A stretch of DNA of 46,708 nt from CAYZUC01 sp964481705 (GTDB lineage Bacteria > Bacillota > Clostridia > Lachnospirales > Lachnospiraceae), in the NCBI GenBank assembly GCA_964481705.1, contig CAYZUC010000012.1, forward strand, positions 1 to 46,708, written 5' to 3'. The notes beneath the pieces were generated by a model. The model made no database searches. It saw nothing but the letters and a program-made list of their open reading frames with translations, and was not told where the DNA came from. Of this stretch, positions 26,489-35,438 are shown piece after piece. Each line of letters starts with the position of its first letter. Position 1 is the first letter of the stretch. Position numbers and translations under genes: made by a program.

Positions 26489-27964
26489 CTATAATAAATA
26501 AGGTAGCGTTATAATGATTTCCGTTCCCATATTCTCACCCTCACTTACAATATCGAATACATCCTCCGATTCAAAGAAAATTCTGAGTCGTTGTATTACA
26601 TTATTCAATCCCACTCCGTTGGAATCCGTCTTGATATCGCTCACCGGCAAACGATTGGTAAGTATTTCATCAATCTTCTCCTGTGGCATTCCGATTCCAT
26701 TATCTCGGATGCTGATACAAATATCCTCACCCTCCCGATATACAGAAAGCCGGATAATTCCCTGCCAGTCAATATTTCGAATGCCATAATTGACACTGTT
26801 TTCAACAATCGGCTGAAGCAGCATGCTTGGAACCTGTATTCTTGTGAGAGATTCATCTATCCTTTTCTCAAAACAAATCTCTCCGGAAAAACGAACATTA
26901 AGAATATAAATATAGTTATCTACCAATTCAATTTCTTCCTTCAATGTAACGATTTCATTATTCTTTTTTACATTATAACGAAAGAAGTCCGCTACATTCT
27001 GAATATACTGATACGTCCTGTCTCCGCCCTCCATCATGGCAAGCTGTGCTCCTGCGTTCAAGGTATTAAACAGAAAATGTGGATTGATTTGTGCCTGAAG
27101 ATATTTAAGCTGTGCATCCTTCAAATGTGTCTCCATCATCAGCTCTTTCTCTTTCATCTCCCGCTCTTTTTCCATACTCTTCTTAGTCTGAATAATATAC
27201 TCACGTATATTAATGAGCATCTGGTTAAAAGCGGCGCTAACAATTCCCACCTCATCCTGTGAATGTACTTCTACCAACTCCGTATCAAAATCTCCACCAG
27301 ACACACGATTTGCAGTAAGTGCCAGTTCCCGCAGTGGATTCGTAATATTTTTGGTAACCATGGTGATCAAAACCATATTACATATCGCAACGCCTACCAA
27401 TATCATGACACTAATGTATTCCAAAAAATGTAGCGACATGGATAAGTTCTTATAATTACTGGAGTTATCACGAAACTGTTCATTGTTAAGGCTGTAAATA
27501 TAGGAACCAATATATTTGTATAGTTCGGATGCTTTCTCATAGCGTGTCTTATATTTGTCGACATTCCTTCCACGCTTTGCATCAACTGTCTGACTGGTAA
27601 GCTCCAGATAATTCTCCGACATATTGCGAATCGAGCGTTCCATCATCTGGAGACGGTTTCCGGTTATGTCTGCATTCAGCTCCCGAACCAGCTCTGCATA
27701 ATCCTGTTCCGACTTATAGTATGTCTGCATCGAATCTGATGTCTTTGTATTCAGATAATCCGTCATGCTGTTTTGAACCGCAGACAATGCCGTTTCGAGT
27801 TCATTCAATCGAACATTGCTCATGTAGATCGCGTCCAATTGATTCACTAATGTATTAATGTTTTGGTACATAAAAAGATTAACCACCAGAATAATCAAAG
27901 TCGTTGCTATAAACGCAAGGATAAGCTTGGTCTGAAGTGTAATGGTTCTCTGACTATTTTTCAT
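26489..27964 (-). CDS. Sensor histidine kinase, HAMP plus LytS/YesM-type kinase core
   Basis: A 491-residue membrane kinase of the His_kinase (PF06580) class. Transmembrane helix 1 (LILAFIATTLIILVVNLFMY) and helix 2 (about residues 180-205) enclose a helical extracellular region of about 145 residues. HAMP and a coiled coil follow, then phosphoacceptor His in QAQINPHFLFNTL (about residue 296), N-box LLQPIVENSVNYGI, G1 DNGIGM and G2 NGVGLNNVIQRL. ATG 27962-27964 is chosen because GGGAGG lies 8-9 nt upstream; its first codons overlap the end of the binding-protein gene. The absence of a ligand pocket domain and the coupling to that gene suggest it senses through the membrane-anchored binding protein. 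Confidence 0.93.
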   Translation of the reverse strand: MKNSQRTITLQTKLILAFIATTLIILVVNLFMYQNINTLVNQLDAIYMSNVRLNELETALSAVQNSMTDYLNTKTSDSMQTYYKSEQDYAELVRELNADITGNRLQMMERSIRNMSENYLELTSQTVDAKRGRNVDKYKTRYEKASELYKYIGSYIYSLNNEQFRDNSSNYKNLSMSLHFLEYISVMILVGVAICNMVLITMVTKNITNPLRELALTANRVSGGDFDTELVEVHSQDEVGIVSAAFNQMLINIREYIIQTKKSMEKEREMKEKELMMETHLKDAQLKYLQAQINPHFLFNTLNAGAQLAMMEGGDRTYQYIQNVADFFRYNVKKNNEIVTLKEEIELVDNYIYILNVRFSGEICFEKRIDESLTRIQVPSMLLQPIVENSVNYGIRNIDWQGIIRLSVYREGEDICISIRDNGIGMPQEKIDEILTNRLPVSDIKTDSNGVGLNNVIQRLRIFFESEDVFDIVSEGENMGTEIIITLPYLL

Positions 27965-29024
27965 CCACTTCACCTCCCAGATACTCTTTTACGTTATCTG
28001 CGGTGATCAGGTTGGTATCAACAGAGTAATACTCGCTGACATAGCCCGAACCAATGTATTCATTTAATGCTTCTACGCACAGAGAACCCATTTGCTCCGT
28101 ATCAACCGATATCGTAGAATAAATAACATTACGCTCCACACCCTTCAGAATTGTCTGTGAGTTATAATACCCAATAATATTAATCTTACCTACGAGATTT
28201 CGATCTACTACTGTTTGATAAACGCAGGTCGTATTTAATTCATTCAGACAGATAATGATATCCGGCGTAGTTGACTCCGTCATAAAAACATTACGAATCG
28301 ATTCTTCTGCCGCAAAGGGTCCATCTGCATTAATTGCTTTCGCCTCCAGAGTAATTCTGTCTGCGTATTTACTCTGTGTCATAACCGCCTCCTGAATACC
28401 CGAGAAAACAATATTCTGACCACTGTCATCTGCCTTCTGGTTAAACAAAACAAGCACGCGAAGCCCCGGAATATCTCCGTTTTTGCTCTTCTCTGTCAAA
28501 AACACATTATCTGCAATCTCGTTGACCTGACGTCCATACTCTCGTCCCAAATTAAAGCTGTTAATCCCCACATAGCTTTTTCGAATACTTCCAGCGCAGT
28601 CACCAAATGCTGTTACCACCGGGATTCCCGCATCGGAAGCCTCATTGATCAAATCACGCATCGAGGTACTGTCATCCGCCTCAACAATGATACCATCCAC
28701 GCCGGATTCAATAGCAATTCTCATCTTTTCCTGCTCCGTGTACTGGTCTCCAAGATCTGCTCCAATTACTTCAAGGTAATTTCCGGTCTCTTCTGCCTCC
28801 TGCTTTGCTCCGGCAAGGACAGATTTCCAAAAGGAAGAATTGCTGTCGCTTGTTATCATAGCAAAATAGTGCTCATATTGCTTTGTTGTATCCAGTGTGT
28901 CCTCTTTTACCGTCTCCATAATCTGAGTTTTGAAGAAGAGTAAGCTTCCTGCTGTTATTAGAGCCATAACAAGTATTGCTCCAATGCTTATCATGGTATA
29001 TTTATTCTTCCAAAGATTCCTCAT
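27954..29024 (-). CDS. Membrane-anchored sugar-binding protein, probable input subunit of the kinase
   Basis: A 356-residue type I periplasmic binding protein (MITSDSNSSFWKSVLAGAKQEAEETG, GVDGIIVEADDSTSMRDLI, AGIPVVTAFGD, IIICLNELNTTCVYQTV). The N-terminus is one uncleaved-looking hydrophobic helix (ISIGAILVMALITAGSLLFF) with no lipobox Cys, so it should stay tethered to the membrane. ATG 29022-29024 has GGAGAG 5 nt upstream. It is the first gene after a strong promoter and overlaps the kinase gene. This organisation matches the XylFII-LytS-YesN xylose-sensing systems described in clostridia, where a binding protein signals through the kinase; the ligand here is unknown. Confidence 0.88.
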   Translation of the reverse strand: MRNLWKNKYTMISIGAILVMALITAGSLLFFKTQIMETVKEDTLDTTKQYEHYFAMITSDSNSSFWKSVLAGAKQEAEETGNYLEVIGADLGDQYTEQEKMRIAIESGVDGIIVEADDSTSMRDLINEASDAGIPVVTAFGDCAGSIRKSYVGINSFNLGREYGRQVNEIADNVFLTEKSKNGDIPGLRVLVLFNQKADDSGQNIVFSGIQEAVMTQSKYADRITLEAKAINADGPFAAEESIRNVFMTESTTPDIIICLNELNTTCVYQTVVDRNLVGKINIIGYYNSQTILKGVERNVIYSTISVDTEQMGSLCVEALNEYIGSGYVSEYYSVDTNLITADNVKEYLGGEVDEK

Positions 29025-29058
29025 ATCTGCTCTCCATGTTCCAGATGTCATCGCTTTG

Positions 29059-29087
29059 ATTATAATAGATTCGATTCATTTTATCAA
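29059..29087 (-). promoter_or_regulatory. Strong promoter of the sensory unit
   Basis: On the minus strand TTGATA (29082-29087), exactly 17 nt, then TATAAT (29059-29064). It overlaps the truA stop codon and predicts a start near 29052, a 28-nt leader to the binding-protein ATG. Confidence 0.8.
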
Positions 29088-29824
29088 TCATAGTCAACTT
29101 TAATCAGACATAAGCCCTTCGCCGGCGCAGTTTCTCCCGCTTCCAAACGATTTTTCGCCTCTAGAATCTCCTTCACACGAATAGGCTCCATTTCACCCTT
29201 TCCTACCGCGAGAAGCGTTCCTGTCAATATTCTCACCATATTTCGCAGGAAACCATTTCCGTGAAAATCCATTATCAAATAGTCTCCCTCTTTACGAATA
29301 TCAATTTGATCGACATTACGAACGGTTGACTTTTTCTTTTGAGGATTCTTACAAAAGCTGCAGAAGTCATGTTCTCCTATAAGATATCCGGCTGCCTCCT
29401 GCATTTTTGCTATCTGAAGGTCTTCCCCTACTGTTAATACAAACTTTCTGTCAAATATTGGCTTGTTTTCTCCAACATAACAGGTGTAACGATATGTTTT
29501 CCCTCGTGCATTGTACCTCGCATGAAAGCGCTCGGAGGCTTCCTTCAACTCCAATATGACGATATCCTCAGGCAGATACTGATTCATATAATCACGAAGC
29601 TCCTCCGCGTCCATATCCGTATCCAGCCGAAAATTGACGACCATACCCCTGGCATGTACACCGCCATCCGTTCTGCCTGCTCCAATAACATCAATTGGAG
29701 GTTCGTTTATATGTCCCAGAACATCCTCTATTTTTCCCTGAATGGTATCCTTTCCCGGTTGATGCTCCCAGCCGTAATATCTGGTTCCATCATAACTCAC
29801 GATACCTTTGTAATTCTTTTTCAT
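29084..29824 (-). CDS. truA: tRNA pseudouridine(38-40) synthase TruA
   Basis: TruA modifies U38-U40 in the anticodon stem-loop of many tRNAs. The 246-residue protein begins MKKNYKGIVSYDGTRYYGWEHQPG and has the catalytic Asp in IGAGRTDGGVHARG; KTYRYTCYV, GEHDFCSFCK and GFLRNMVRILTGTLL are further family motifs. GGAG precedes the ATG by 7 nt. It is transcribed in the same direction as the sugar sensory genes, but those have their own promoter. Confidence 0.97.
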   Translation of the reverse strand: MKKNYKGIVSYDGTRYYGWEHQPGKDTIQGKIEDVLGHINEPPIDVIGAGRTDGGVHARGMVVNFRLDTDMDAEELRDYMNQYLPEDIVILELKEASERFHARYNARGKTYRYTCYVGENKPIFDRKFVLTVGEDLQIAKMQEAAGYLIGEHDFCSFCKNPQKKKSTVRNVDQIDIRKEGDYLIMDFHGNGFLRNMVRILTGTLLAVGKGEMEPIRVKEILEAKNRLEAGETAPAKGLCLIKVDYD

Positions 29825-29874
29825 CGATTAACTCCATTCCTATCGTATTAATTCTGTCCTTCCTCGACTCACTG

Positions 29875-29883
29875 AGTATAACA
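29875..29883 (-). promoter_or_regulatory. Possible promoter of truA (extended -10)
   Basis: The minus strand reads TGTTATACT about 50 nt before the truA start; the -35 region is poor. The rest of the 210-nt gap up to the GH43 gene is AT-rich, and its promoter could not be defined. Confidence 0.4.
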
Positions 29884-30034
29884 TACTTTCCGTTCTGAAT
29901 CATGCCCTTCGTCCGAAAAACCTGCGTTAAAACAAATTTTAGCAATCGTTGATAGTAACTTCGCAACTTTTGTATAGATTTTATCTTATATCATTGCTAT
30001 TATTAGTTATTATATTATCTTGGAGGTAATTCAA

Positions 30035-31009
30035 ATGACAAACGGTTCCAAACCCAAACAACCACTTATTACCAGTATCTATACAGCAGATCCTTCCGCA
30101 CATGTATTTGATGATAAGTTATATATCTATCCTTCGCATGATTTAGAACACGACGGAGAAGATAATGATAATGGTGACGAGTATCAAATGGCAGATTATC
30201 ATGTCCTTTCCATGGATGACATTACAGCTCCCTGTATAGATAATGGGGAAGCCCTTCATGAGAAGGATGTACCATGGGTAGGCACGCAAATGTGGGCACC
30301 TGACTGTGTACGTAAGGATGGTATTTACTATCTGTACTTTCCTGCTCGTGATAAAGATGGCGTTTTCCATATCGGAGTAGCCACCAGTAATTCTCCTGTA
30401 GGTCCATTCAAGCCGGAAGATAACTATATTACCGGCAGCTTTAGTATTGATCCTGCTGTTTTTCCGGATGATGACGGAAAGTTCTATGCTTACTTTGGTG
30501 GGTTATGGGGCGGACAGCTTGAAAAATGGCAAACCGGTTCCTTCAAAGCAGATGCAGTCGGTCCTGCCGGCTCCGAACCAGCTCTGTGTCCAAGAGTTGC
30601 TGTGTTGGGCGATGATTTAAAATCCTTCCGGGAAGATTCAAAACCACTTGTCATTCTTGATGAGAATGGAAATCCTCTGACTGCCGGCGATGAAGATCGT
30701 AGATACTTCGAAGGTCCTTGGATGCACAAATACAATGGTCTGTACTATTTCTCCTACTCGACCGGTACCACTCACAGTATTGTATACGCTACCGGAACCG
30801 ACCCTATGGGACCGTTCACATTCCGTGGCAAGATTCTGGAGCCCGTGGTTGGATGGACGACTCATCATTCCATCGTTGAATTCCGTGGTAAATGGTATCT
30901 TTTCTACCATGATTGCACTCATTCCGGCGGAATCAATCACAGACGTTGCGTAAAATACATGGAATTACAGTATCGTGAAGACGGTTCTATCATCACAATG
31001 GAGCCATAG
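30035..31009 (+). CDS. Glycoside hydrolase family 43 enzyme (xylosidase/arabinofuranosidase type)
   Basis: A 324-residue five-bladed beta-propeller glycosidase without signal peptide, so cytoplasmic. Likely catalytic residues are the base Asp in TADPSAHVFDDKLYIYPSHD, the pKa-tuning Asp in FSIDPAVFPDDDGKFYAYFGG and the acid Glu in RYFEGPWMHKYNG; TTHHSIVEFRGKWYLFYH closes the last blade. The ATG at 30035-30037 follows GGAGG by 8 nt; the TTG at 30020 has no ribosome site. GH43 enzymes release xylose or arabinose from short glycans, which fits the neighbouring monosaccharide transporter. The exact specificity is not readable from sequence. Confidence 0.92.
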   Translation: MTNGSKPKQPLITSIYTADPSAHVFDDKLYIYPSHDLEHDGEDNDNGDEYQMADYHVLSMDDITAPCIDNGEALHEKDVPWVGTQMWAPDCVRKDGIYYLYFPARDKDGVFHIGVATSNSPVGPFKPEDNYITGSFSIDPAVFPDDDGKFYAYFGGLWGGQLEKWQTGSFKADAVGPAGSEPALCPRVAVLGDDLKSFREDSKPLVILDENGNPLTAGDEDRRYFEGPWMHKYNGLYYFSYSTGTTHSIVYATGTDPMGPFTFRGKILEPVVGWTTHHSIVEFRGKWYLFYHDCTHSGGINHRRCVKYMELQYREDGSIITMEP

Positions 31010-31026
31010 TGCAAAGAAATCTTATC

Positions 31027-31054
31027 TTGCATTTATTTCAAAATAATGTATAAT
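31027..31054 (+). promoter_or_regulatory. Promoter of the 37-residue membrane protein gene
   Basis: TTGCAT (31027-31032), 16 nt, TATAAT (31049-31054), 35 nt before the ATG. It shows that the miniprotein gene has its own transcript. Confidence 0.65.
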
Positions 31055-31089
31055 ACCTATAGATTATTTGTTGCGAAAGGAGCTTGATT

Positions 31090-31203
31090 ATGGGTATCTT
31101 CCTAGTATGCGTCATCAGTATTTCTATTATAGCTGCCATCATTGCTGCCATTGTTTCTTCGTGTTCTGCTGCAGCCGCCAATGAAGATGATGATGAGTAT
31201 TGA
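31090..31203 (+). CDS. 37-residue single-span membrane miniprotein
   Basis: The small ORF starts MGIFLVCVISISIIAAIIAA, continues IVSSCSAAAANEDDDEY and stops. It consists of one hydrophobic helix and an acidic tail. Support for it being real: AAAGGAG 8 nt upstream of the ATG, a TATAAT promoter 35 nt ahead and a Rho-independent terminator 33 nt after the stop. The sequence matches no family I recognise. The helix with small residues and Cys at the membrane edge could be a regulatory or stress-related miniprotein, but this is a guess. Confidence 0.7.
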   Translation: MGIFLVCVISISIIAAIIAAIVSSCSAAAANEDDDEY

Positions 31204-31235
31204 TTTTCAAGACTTCTTTCATAAATACACATATT

Positions 31236-31267
31236 AGAGCAATCATTCCATGGTTGCTCTTTTTTTT
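31236..31267 (+). terminator. Rho-independent terminator of the miniprotein gene
   Basis: AGAGCAATCAT pairs with ATGGTTGCTCT (one T-G wobble) around a 3-nt loop, followed by seven T residues. A good intrinsic terminator. Confidence 0.85.
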
Positions 31268-31279
31268 ACACAAGATGAC

Positions 31280-31299
31280 TATTCGTAAGAAAACGAATA
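31280..31299. repeat. Inverted repeat before the DHH phosphoesterase gene
   Basis: TATTCGT and ACGAATA are perfect 7-bp inverted arms with a 6-nt spacer, ending 28 nt before the start codon. It may be an operator or a small leader hairpin; no clear promoter was identified around it. Confidence 0.35.
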
Positions 31300-31327
31300 C
31301 TTTAAATTACTTTGAATGGGGATTTCT

Positions 31328-32827
31328 ATGAAACTAACCGATTTGCTAAAATACAACAAAATAGTAATTCAATGTCATGACAATCCGGATGCAGATGCAA
31401 TAGCCTCTGGGTTCGCTTTGTATACCTACTTCACCAAAAACGGAATTGATACCAGATTGATCTATAGTGGCAGCCTCCAGATTCACAAGAGCAATCTGCT
31501 GCTTATGATTCGAAAGCTTTCCATTCCAATCGAATATATTGTCCCGGATTCTATTGTATTTCATGATGAATTGTTGATTACCGTAGACTGCCAGTACCGT
31601 GCCGGCAATGTAACCTTCTTTCAGGCTGAAAACACTGCAATTATCGATCACCATAAGATTGAAGTACGTCAGCAACAGAATACTCTTATTATGAGTAATT
31701 ATGGAAGTTGTTCTACGATTGTCTGGCAACTTCTAACTGAGGCCGGTATCCATATGATTAATTACCGTGACGTATCTACTGCTCTTTACTATGGACTATT
31801 CACCGACACGCAGCAATTCTCCGAAATCTATCATCCTGCCGACAAGGATATGCGAGATATTTTAGTATTTTCCAATGACATCTTTTATCAGCTTCAGAAC
31901 TGCAACCTTTCCGCAGAAGAACTGGAGATTGCAGGAATCGCCATGTTACGAATGATATATAATGATAACAATCGTTACTCATTGATAAAGTCTCAGCCCT
32001 GTGACCCCAACATTCTTGGTTTAATTAGCGATATGTGTATTCAGGTTGACAACGTTGATACATGCGTGGTGTATAATCAGCTGGATGATGGGATTAAATT
32101 CTCTGTTCGTAGTTGTGTAAAGGAAACAAATGCCTCTGATTTCGCAGCGTTTCTCGCAAAAGACATAGGCTCCGGTGGTGGTCATTCTAACAAAGCCGGT
32201 GGATTTATCAGCAGACGTAAATACGAGACTGCTTATCCCGGCTATCACACAGAAGCATATTTTTCGGAAAGAATTCAATCCTATTTTAAGAGCTTCGACC
32301 TGATTTATGCAAAAAAGGCACGATTGGATGTCTCTGGTATGAAAAAATACAGAAAAAAACATATCCCTCTCGGATATGTAATTCCTTCTGAAATATTGGA
32401 TGTCGGTACTCCGATTACCATCCGTTCTCTGAGTGGAGACTTTGATATGGTCATCTCTGATGACGTGTTCATCATGATTGGTCATCAAGGTGAAGTCTAC
32501 ACCACGCATCGTGCACTCTTCGAGGATGCTTATACTGCATCCGGAAAAGCATTTAAGCTCAATTCCTCCTATAAGCCTACACTGAAAAATCGTGTTGACG
32601 GTAATATGTTTCTTTTGGAGAAGCACGTTCATTCCTGTGTTCAAAAGGGGGAAACAATTATCTATGCATCCATTCTAAACAAGGCTGTAAAGGTATTTAC
32701 CAAGCAAAACGAAGAACGCTATATGTTAGGTAACATTGGTGACATAATCGCCGTGCGTTGTGATGACTTGCAGGATGTCTTTGTCCTTGAAAATCGTATC
32801 TTCTATAAGATGTACGAAGAACTCTAG
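31328..32827 (+). CDS. DHH-family phosphoesterase with extra C-terminal domain
   Basis: A 499-residue protein. The first 330 or so residues are a DHH/DHHA1 phosphoesterase of the NrnA/GdpP/RecJ superfamily. Motifs are HDNPDADAIASG (motif I), ITVDCQ (motif II), AIIDHHK (the DHH motif) and GSGGGHSNKAGGF (the DHHA1 substrate-binding motif). Such enzymes cleave short RNAs, pAp or cyclic dinucleotides with Mn2+. The last 160 or so residues (from about GYVIPSEILDVGT) form an additional domain I cannot name with certainty. The ATG at 31328-31330 follows GGGG by 7 nt; an ATG four codons earlier has no ribosome site. The gene converges on mazG with 2 nt between the stop codons and no terminator between them. 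Confidence 0.88.
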   Translation: MKLTDLLKYNKIVIQCHDNPDADAIASGFALYTYFTKNGIDTRLIYSGSLQIHKSNLLLMIRKLSIPIEYIVPDSIVFHDELLITVDCQYRAGNVTFFQAENTAIIDHHKIEVRQQQNTLIMSNYGSCSTIVWQLLTEAGIHMINYRDVSTALYYGLFTDTQQFSEIYHPADKDMRDILVFSNDIFYQLQNCNLSAEELEIAGIAMLRMIYNDNNRYSLIKSQPCDPNILGLISDMCIQVDNVDTCVVYNQLDDGIKFSVRSCVKETNASDFAAFLAKDIGSGGGHSNKAGGFISRRKYETAYPGYHTEAYFSERIQSYFKSFDLIYAKKARLDVSGMKKYRKKHIPLGYVIPSEILDVGTPITIRSLSGDFDMVISDDVFIMIGHQGEVYTTHRALFEDAYTASGKAFKLNSSYKPTLKNRVDGNMFLLEKHVHSCVQKGETIIYASILNKAVKVFTKQNEERYMLGNIGDIIAVRCDDLQDVFVLENRIFYKMYEEL

Positions 32828-32829
32828 AC

Positions 32830-33234
32830 CTATTGCTTTTCTTTCTCCTGTTTCTTGATTTGTTTCCACAATGCCAGACTTTCTTCCGGCGTTTCTGCAA
32901 CGACATCTCCAAATACATGGGGATGTCTACGGATCATTTTCTCACTGACCATCTGGATGACATCATCCAAGGAGAAGGCTCCGCGTTCACTTGCTATTTC
33001 ACTATGCATAAGAACCTGTAACAGAACATCTCCAAGCTCCTCACACAGATTCTCATCATCTTTATGATCGATCGCCTGCAGTACCTCACCGCATTCCTCG
33101 GTCAGACATACCTTCAATGATTCATGGGTTTGCGCACGATCCCACTTACATCCATTTTCGCTTCGTAAAACAGAAATAATCTCTCGTAATTCTCCAAAAT
33201 CATGTGGTTCCTTCTCAACAAACTTTTTGTCCAT
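32830..33234 (-). CDS. mazG: MazG-type nucleotide pyrophosphohydrolase
   Basis: A 134-residue single-domain MazG protein. Family members hydrolyse NTPs to NMP and pyrophosphate for pool sanitation. The metal-binding helices are visible as LTEECGEVLQAID and EELGDVLLQVLMHSEIA (EExxE and ExxD pattern), preceded by GCKWDRAQTHESL; RRHPHVFGD is also typical. It is the short one-domain form. GGAG lies 7 nt before the ATG. It starts 13 nt after the stop of the 7TM kinase, probably as the last gene of the signalling transcript. Confidence 0.92.
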   Translation of the reverse strand: MDKKFVEKEPHDFGELREIISVLRSENGCKWDRAQTHESLKVCLTEECGEVLQAIDHKDDENLCEELGDVLLQVLMHSEIASERGAFSLDDVIQMVSEKMIRRHPHVFGDVVAETPEESLALWKQIKKQEKEKQ

Positions 33235-33247
33235 TCATTACTCCATT

Positions 33248-35404
33248 CTAACCAATTGGTTCCAAATACTTCTGAAGCATATTAATCAAATCAGTTCCTT
33301 TGACCGGTTTCGCAAGAAAATCATCAAATCCCATCTTCAGATAGTTACCTCTAGCATTATTGACAGCATTGGCAGTCAATACAATAACAGGTGTTCCTTT
33401 ACACATATGTTCTATGCTTTTCATTTTCTTCAAGGTCTCAGCTCCATCCATAACCGGCATTCTATGATCCAGAAAAATTAAATCAAAGTGTTCCTCGATA
33501 ATCATTTCCAAACACTCTTCACCGCTTAATGCTGTCTTGACCTGAACCTTGGTGCTCTTTAACAGCGCTTGTTCTACCATAAGATTTGTCTTGCTATCAT
33601 CTACAAGAAGTACCTTTGCATCTGGTGCCTGAAAGCAAGTCTCCTCCTGCAAGCTCTCTGTTTTCGGAGCTTCTATCCGATTATCCGGAACCCGCTGCGG
33701 TATGATTGCTGTAAAAACACTTCCTTTTCCATACTCACTTTGAACAAGAAGCTCTCCATTCATCAGTTCAACCAAACGCTTTGTAATATTTAATCCAAGT
33801 CCAGTTCCCTCAATGGATCGATTTCTATTCTCATCCAATCTTTCAAAGCTGGTGAACAAATGACTAATCTCTTTTTCCTTGATTCCAATTCCGGTATCCG
33901 TAACTGAAATTGTCATTTTCGATATATCGTTATCTTCTTCCCAGACCACCTTAACAATTACCGAACCCTCTGAGGTATACTTCACTGCATTGGAAATCAA
34001 ATTTGTAGCGATTTGACGAACACGAACATCATCTCCGATCAGCCAGGACGGAAGCTGTTCGGATACTTCCATCGAAAAACTAAGTTTCTTCTCCTCTGCT
34101 TTTATATGGAACATGCTTTCCAATTCCTGCAGCATATGTTTTATTTGATATGGTTCTTCATGTATTTCAATTTTATCCGCTTCAATCTTAGAAAAGTCCA
34201 GAATATCATTAACAATTGCCAAAAGCGCCCCAGCAGAATCCTGAATATTTTTTCCATACTCCTGAACCATTGGATCCTGATAATCTCTTAAAATAACTTC
34301 ATCAAAACCGAGAATTGCATTTAGCGGAGTTCTGATCTCATGTGACATGTTCGCTAAAAATAAACTCTTTGCCCGGTTCGCTCTGTCTGCTTTTTCCTTC
34401 CACAATCTCATCTGCTGCATCTGGCGTACTGTCTTTGTTACATCAAAAAACAAAGCAATATAACCACCCAGATTTCCATTCTTCATAACTTCATTTACGT
34501 GAACATTATAATACCTGGACTTTAGAACCATCTGACAATCTCTCTTCTCACTTAGAACCTGTGCCAATAAACGGTTATCAAGTTTACATCCCGGTACGCC
34601 GTTCTCCAATTCTGGAAAAAGCTTGATTGCAGCGTCGTTCGCCTCCAAGAAACGCAATGCACTATCAACAATAATGATTGCATCTTCAATTGTAGTCAGG
34701 ATATTTTCATGAGCAACCTCTACAATATCAAAAAGACGTCTCTTAATTATGGCATAGCTGAAGATTGTTACTCCAACAGCAACTCCAGCTGGTACAACAT
34801 CAAATTCATTCTGGTGTCCGATAATACCAATAAGATGGCCTGCCATGGGAATACCGGAAGCAAATACAAGCAGAAGATAATTGTATTTCATTCTTCGGTC
34901 CTCTACTCTTAAAAATGAGCGTAACGAAACACACATGCTCACAATCAGAGAGGAATACACAAGAAGCGCATTCGCTATGTAGAGGATTCCCTTTCCTAAA
35001 ACTACATGAGGGAAAAGGCCTGTACTCACGAACGTAACAGACGAATAATAGAAATGATTATCCTTATAGGTTATTACCTAGAATAGCACAATGCTTGCAA
35101 AAAAGAACCAAATCCAACTGATGACACGACTAAACTTCACATTGCTGAACTCTAAATTAAAAGCCATAAGAAACAATGTGATATAGGCAGCACCTACATA
35201 TTCAATTCTGAGCGCCATCATAGCTTCTTCGAGGCAGGTAGAACGCATCTCCATCAAGTAGCCGTAATTCTGGAGAAGCGCACAAATAATCGTCAGCAGT
35301 AGAATCCTCGACTGCTTTGTATTCTTTTGATATAACAAAATAACAATACTAATAAAACAGATTAAAACGGCAAGGATTTGAATGATTAGCGTTATTCTAT
35401 ACAT
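33248..35404 (-). pseudogene. 7TM hybrid histidine kinase interrupted by one in-frame TAG
   Basis: Two ORFs, 35078-35404 and 33248-35029, are in the same frame and separated only by TAG at 35078-35080. Read through, they make a 718-codon hybrid kinase. It has an N-terminal 7TM sensor (HisKA_7TM-like, first helices MYRITLIIQILAVLICFISIVI, with GYLMEMRSTCLEEAMMALRIEYVGAA), the joining stretch VITYKDNHFYYSSVTFVSTG encoded just after the TAG, then a PAS-like linker, HisKA with His in NMSHEIRTPLNAILGF, HATPase (DTGIGI, GTGLGLNITKRLVEL) and a receiver with Asp in LIFLDHRMPVMDG. The downstream half has a GTG at 35029 but no Shine-Dalgarno. TAG also ends this gene and several neighbours, so reassignment is unlikely. 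Nonsense mutation or sequencing error is the main reading; a kinase truncated after 4 helices would be inactive. Confidence 0.8.
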
Positions 35405-35438
35405 ATTGTAATTTCCTTACTCCTCTGCTACGTGCATA

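Noticed and set aside
26591..27262. A 223-codon plus-strand ORF inside the sugar kinase gene
   Set aside because: Antisense of the conserved kinase core without start signals; a shadow ORF.
35078..35080. Pyrrolysine or reassigned TAG as explanation of the kinase interruption
   Set aside because: TAG ends at least five other genes in the window, including this kinase itself; no pyl genes are present.
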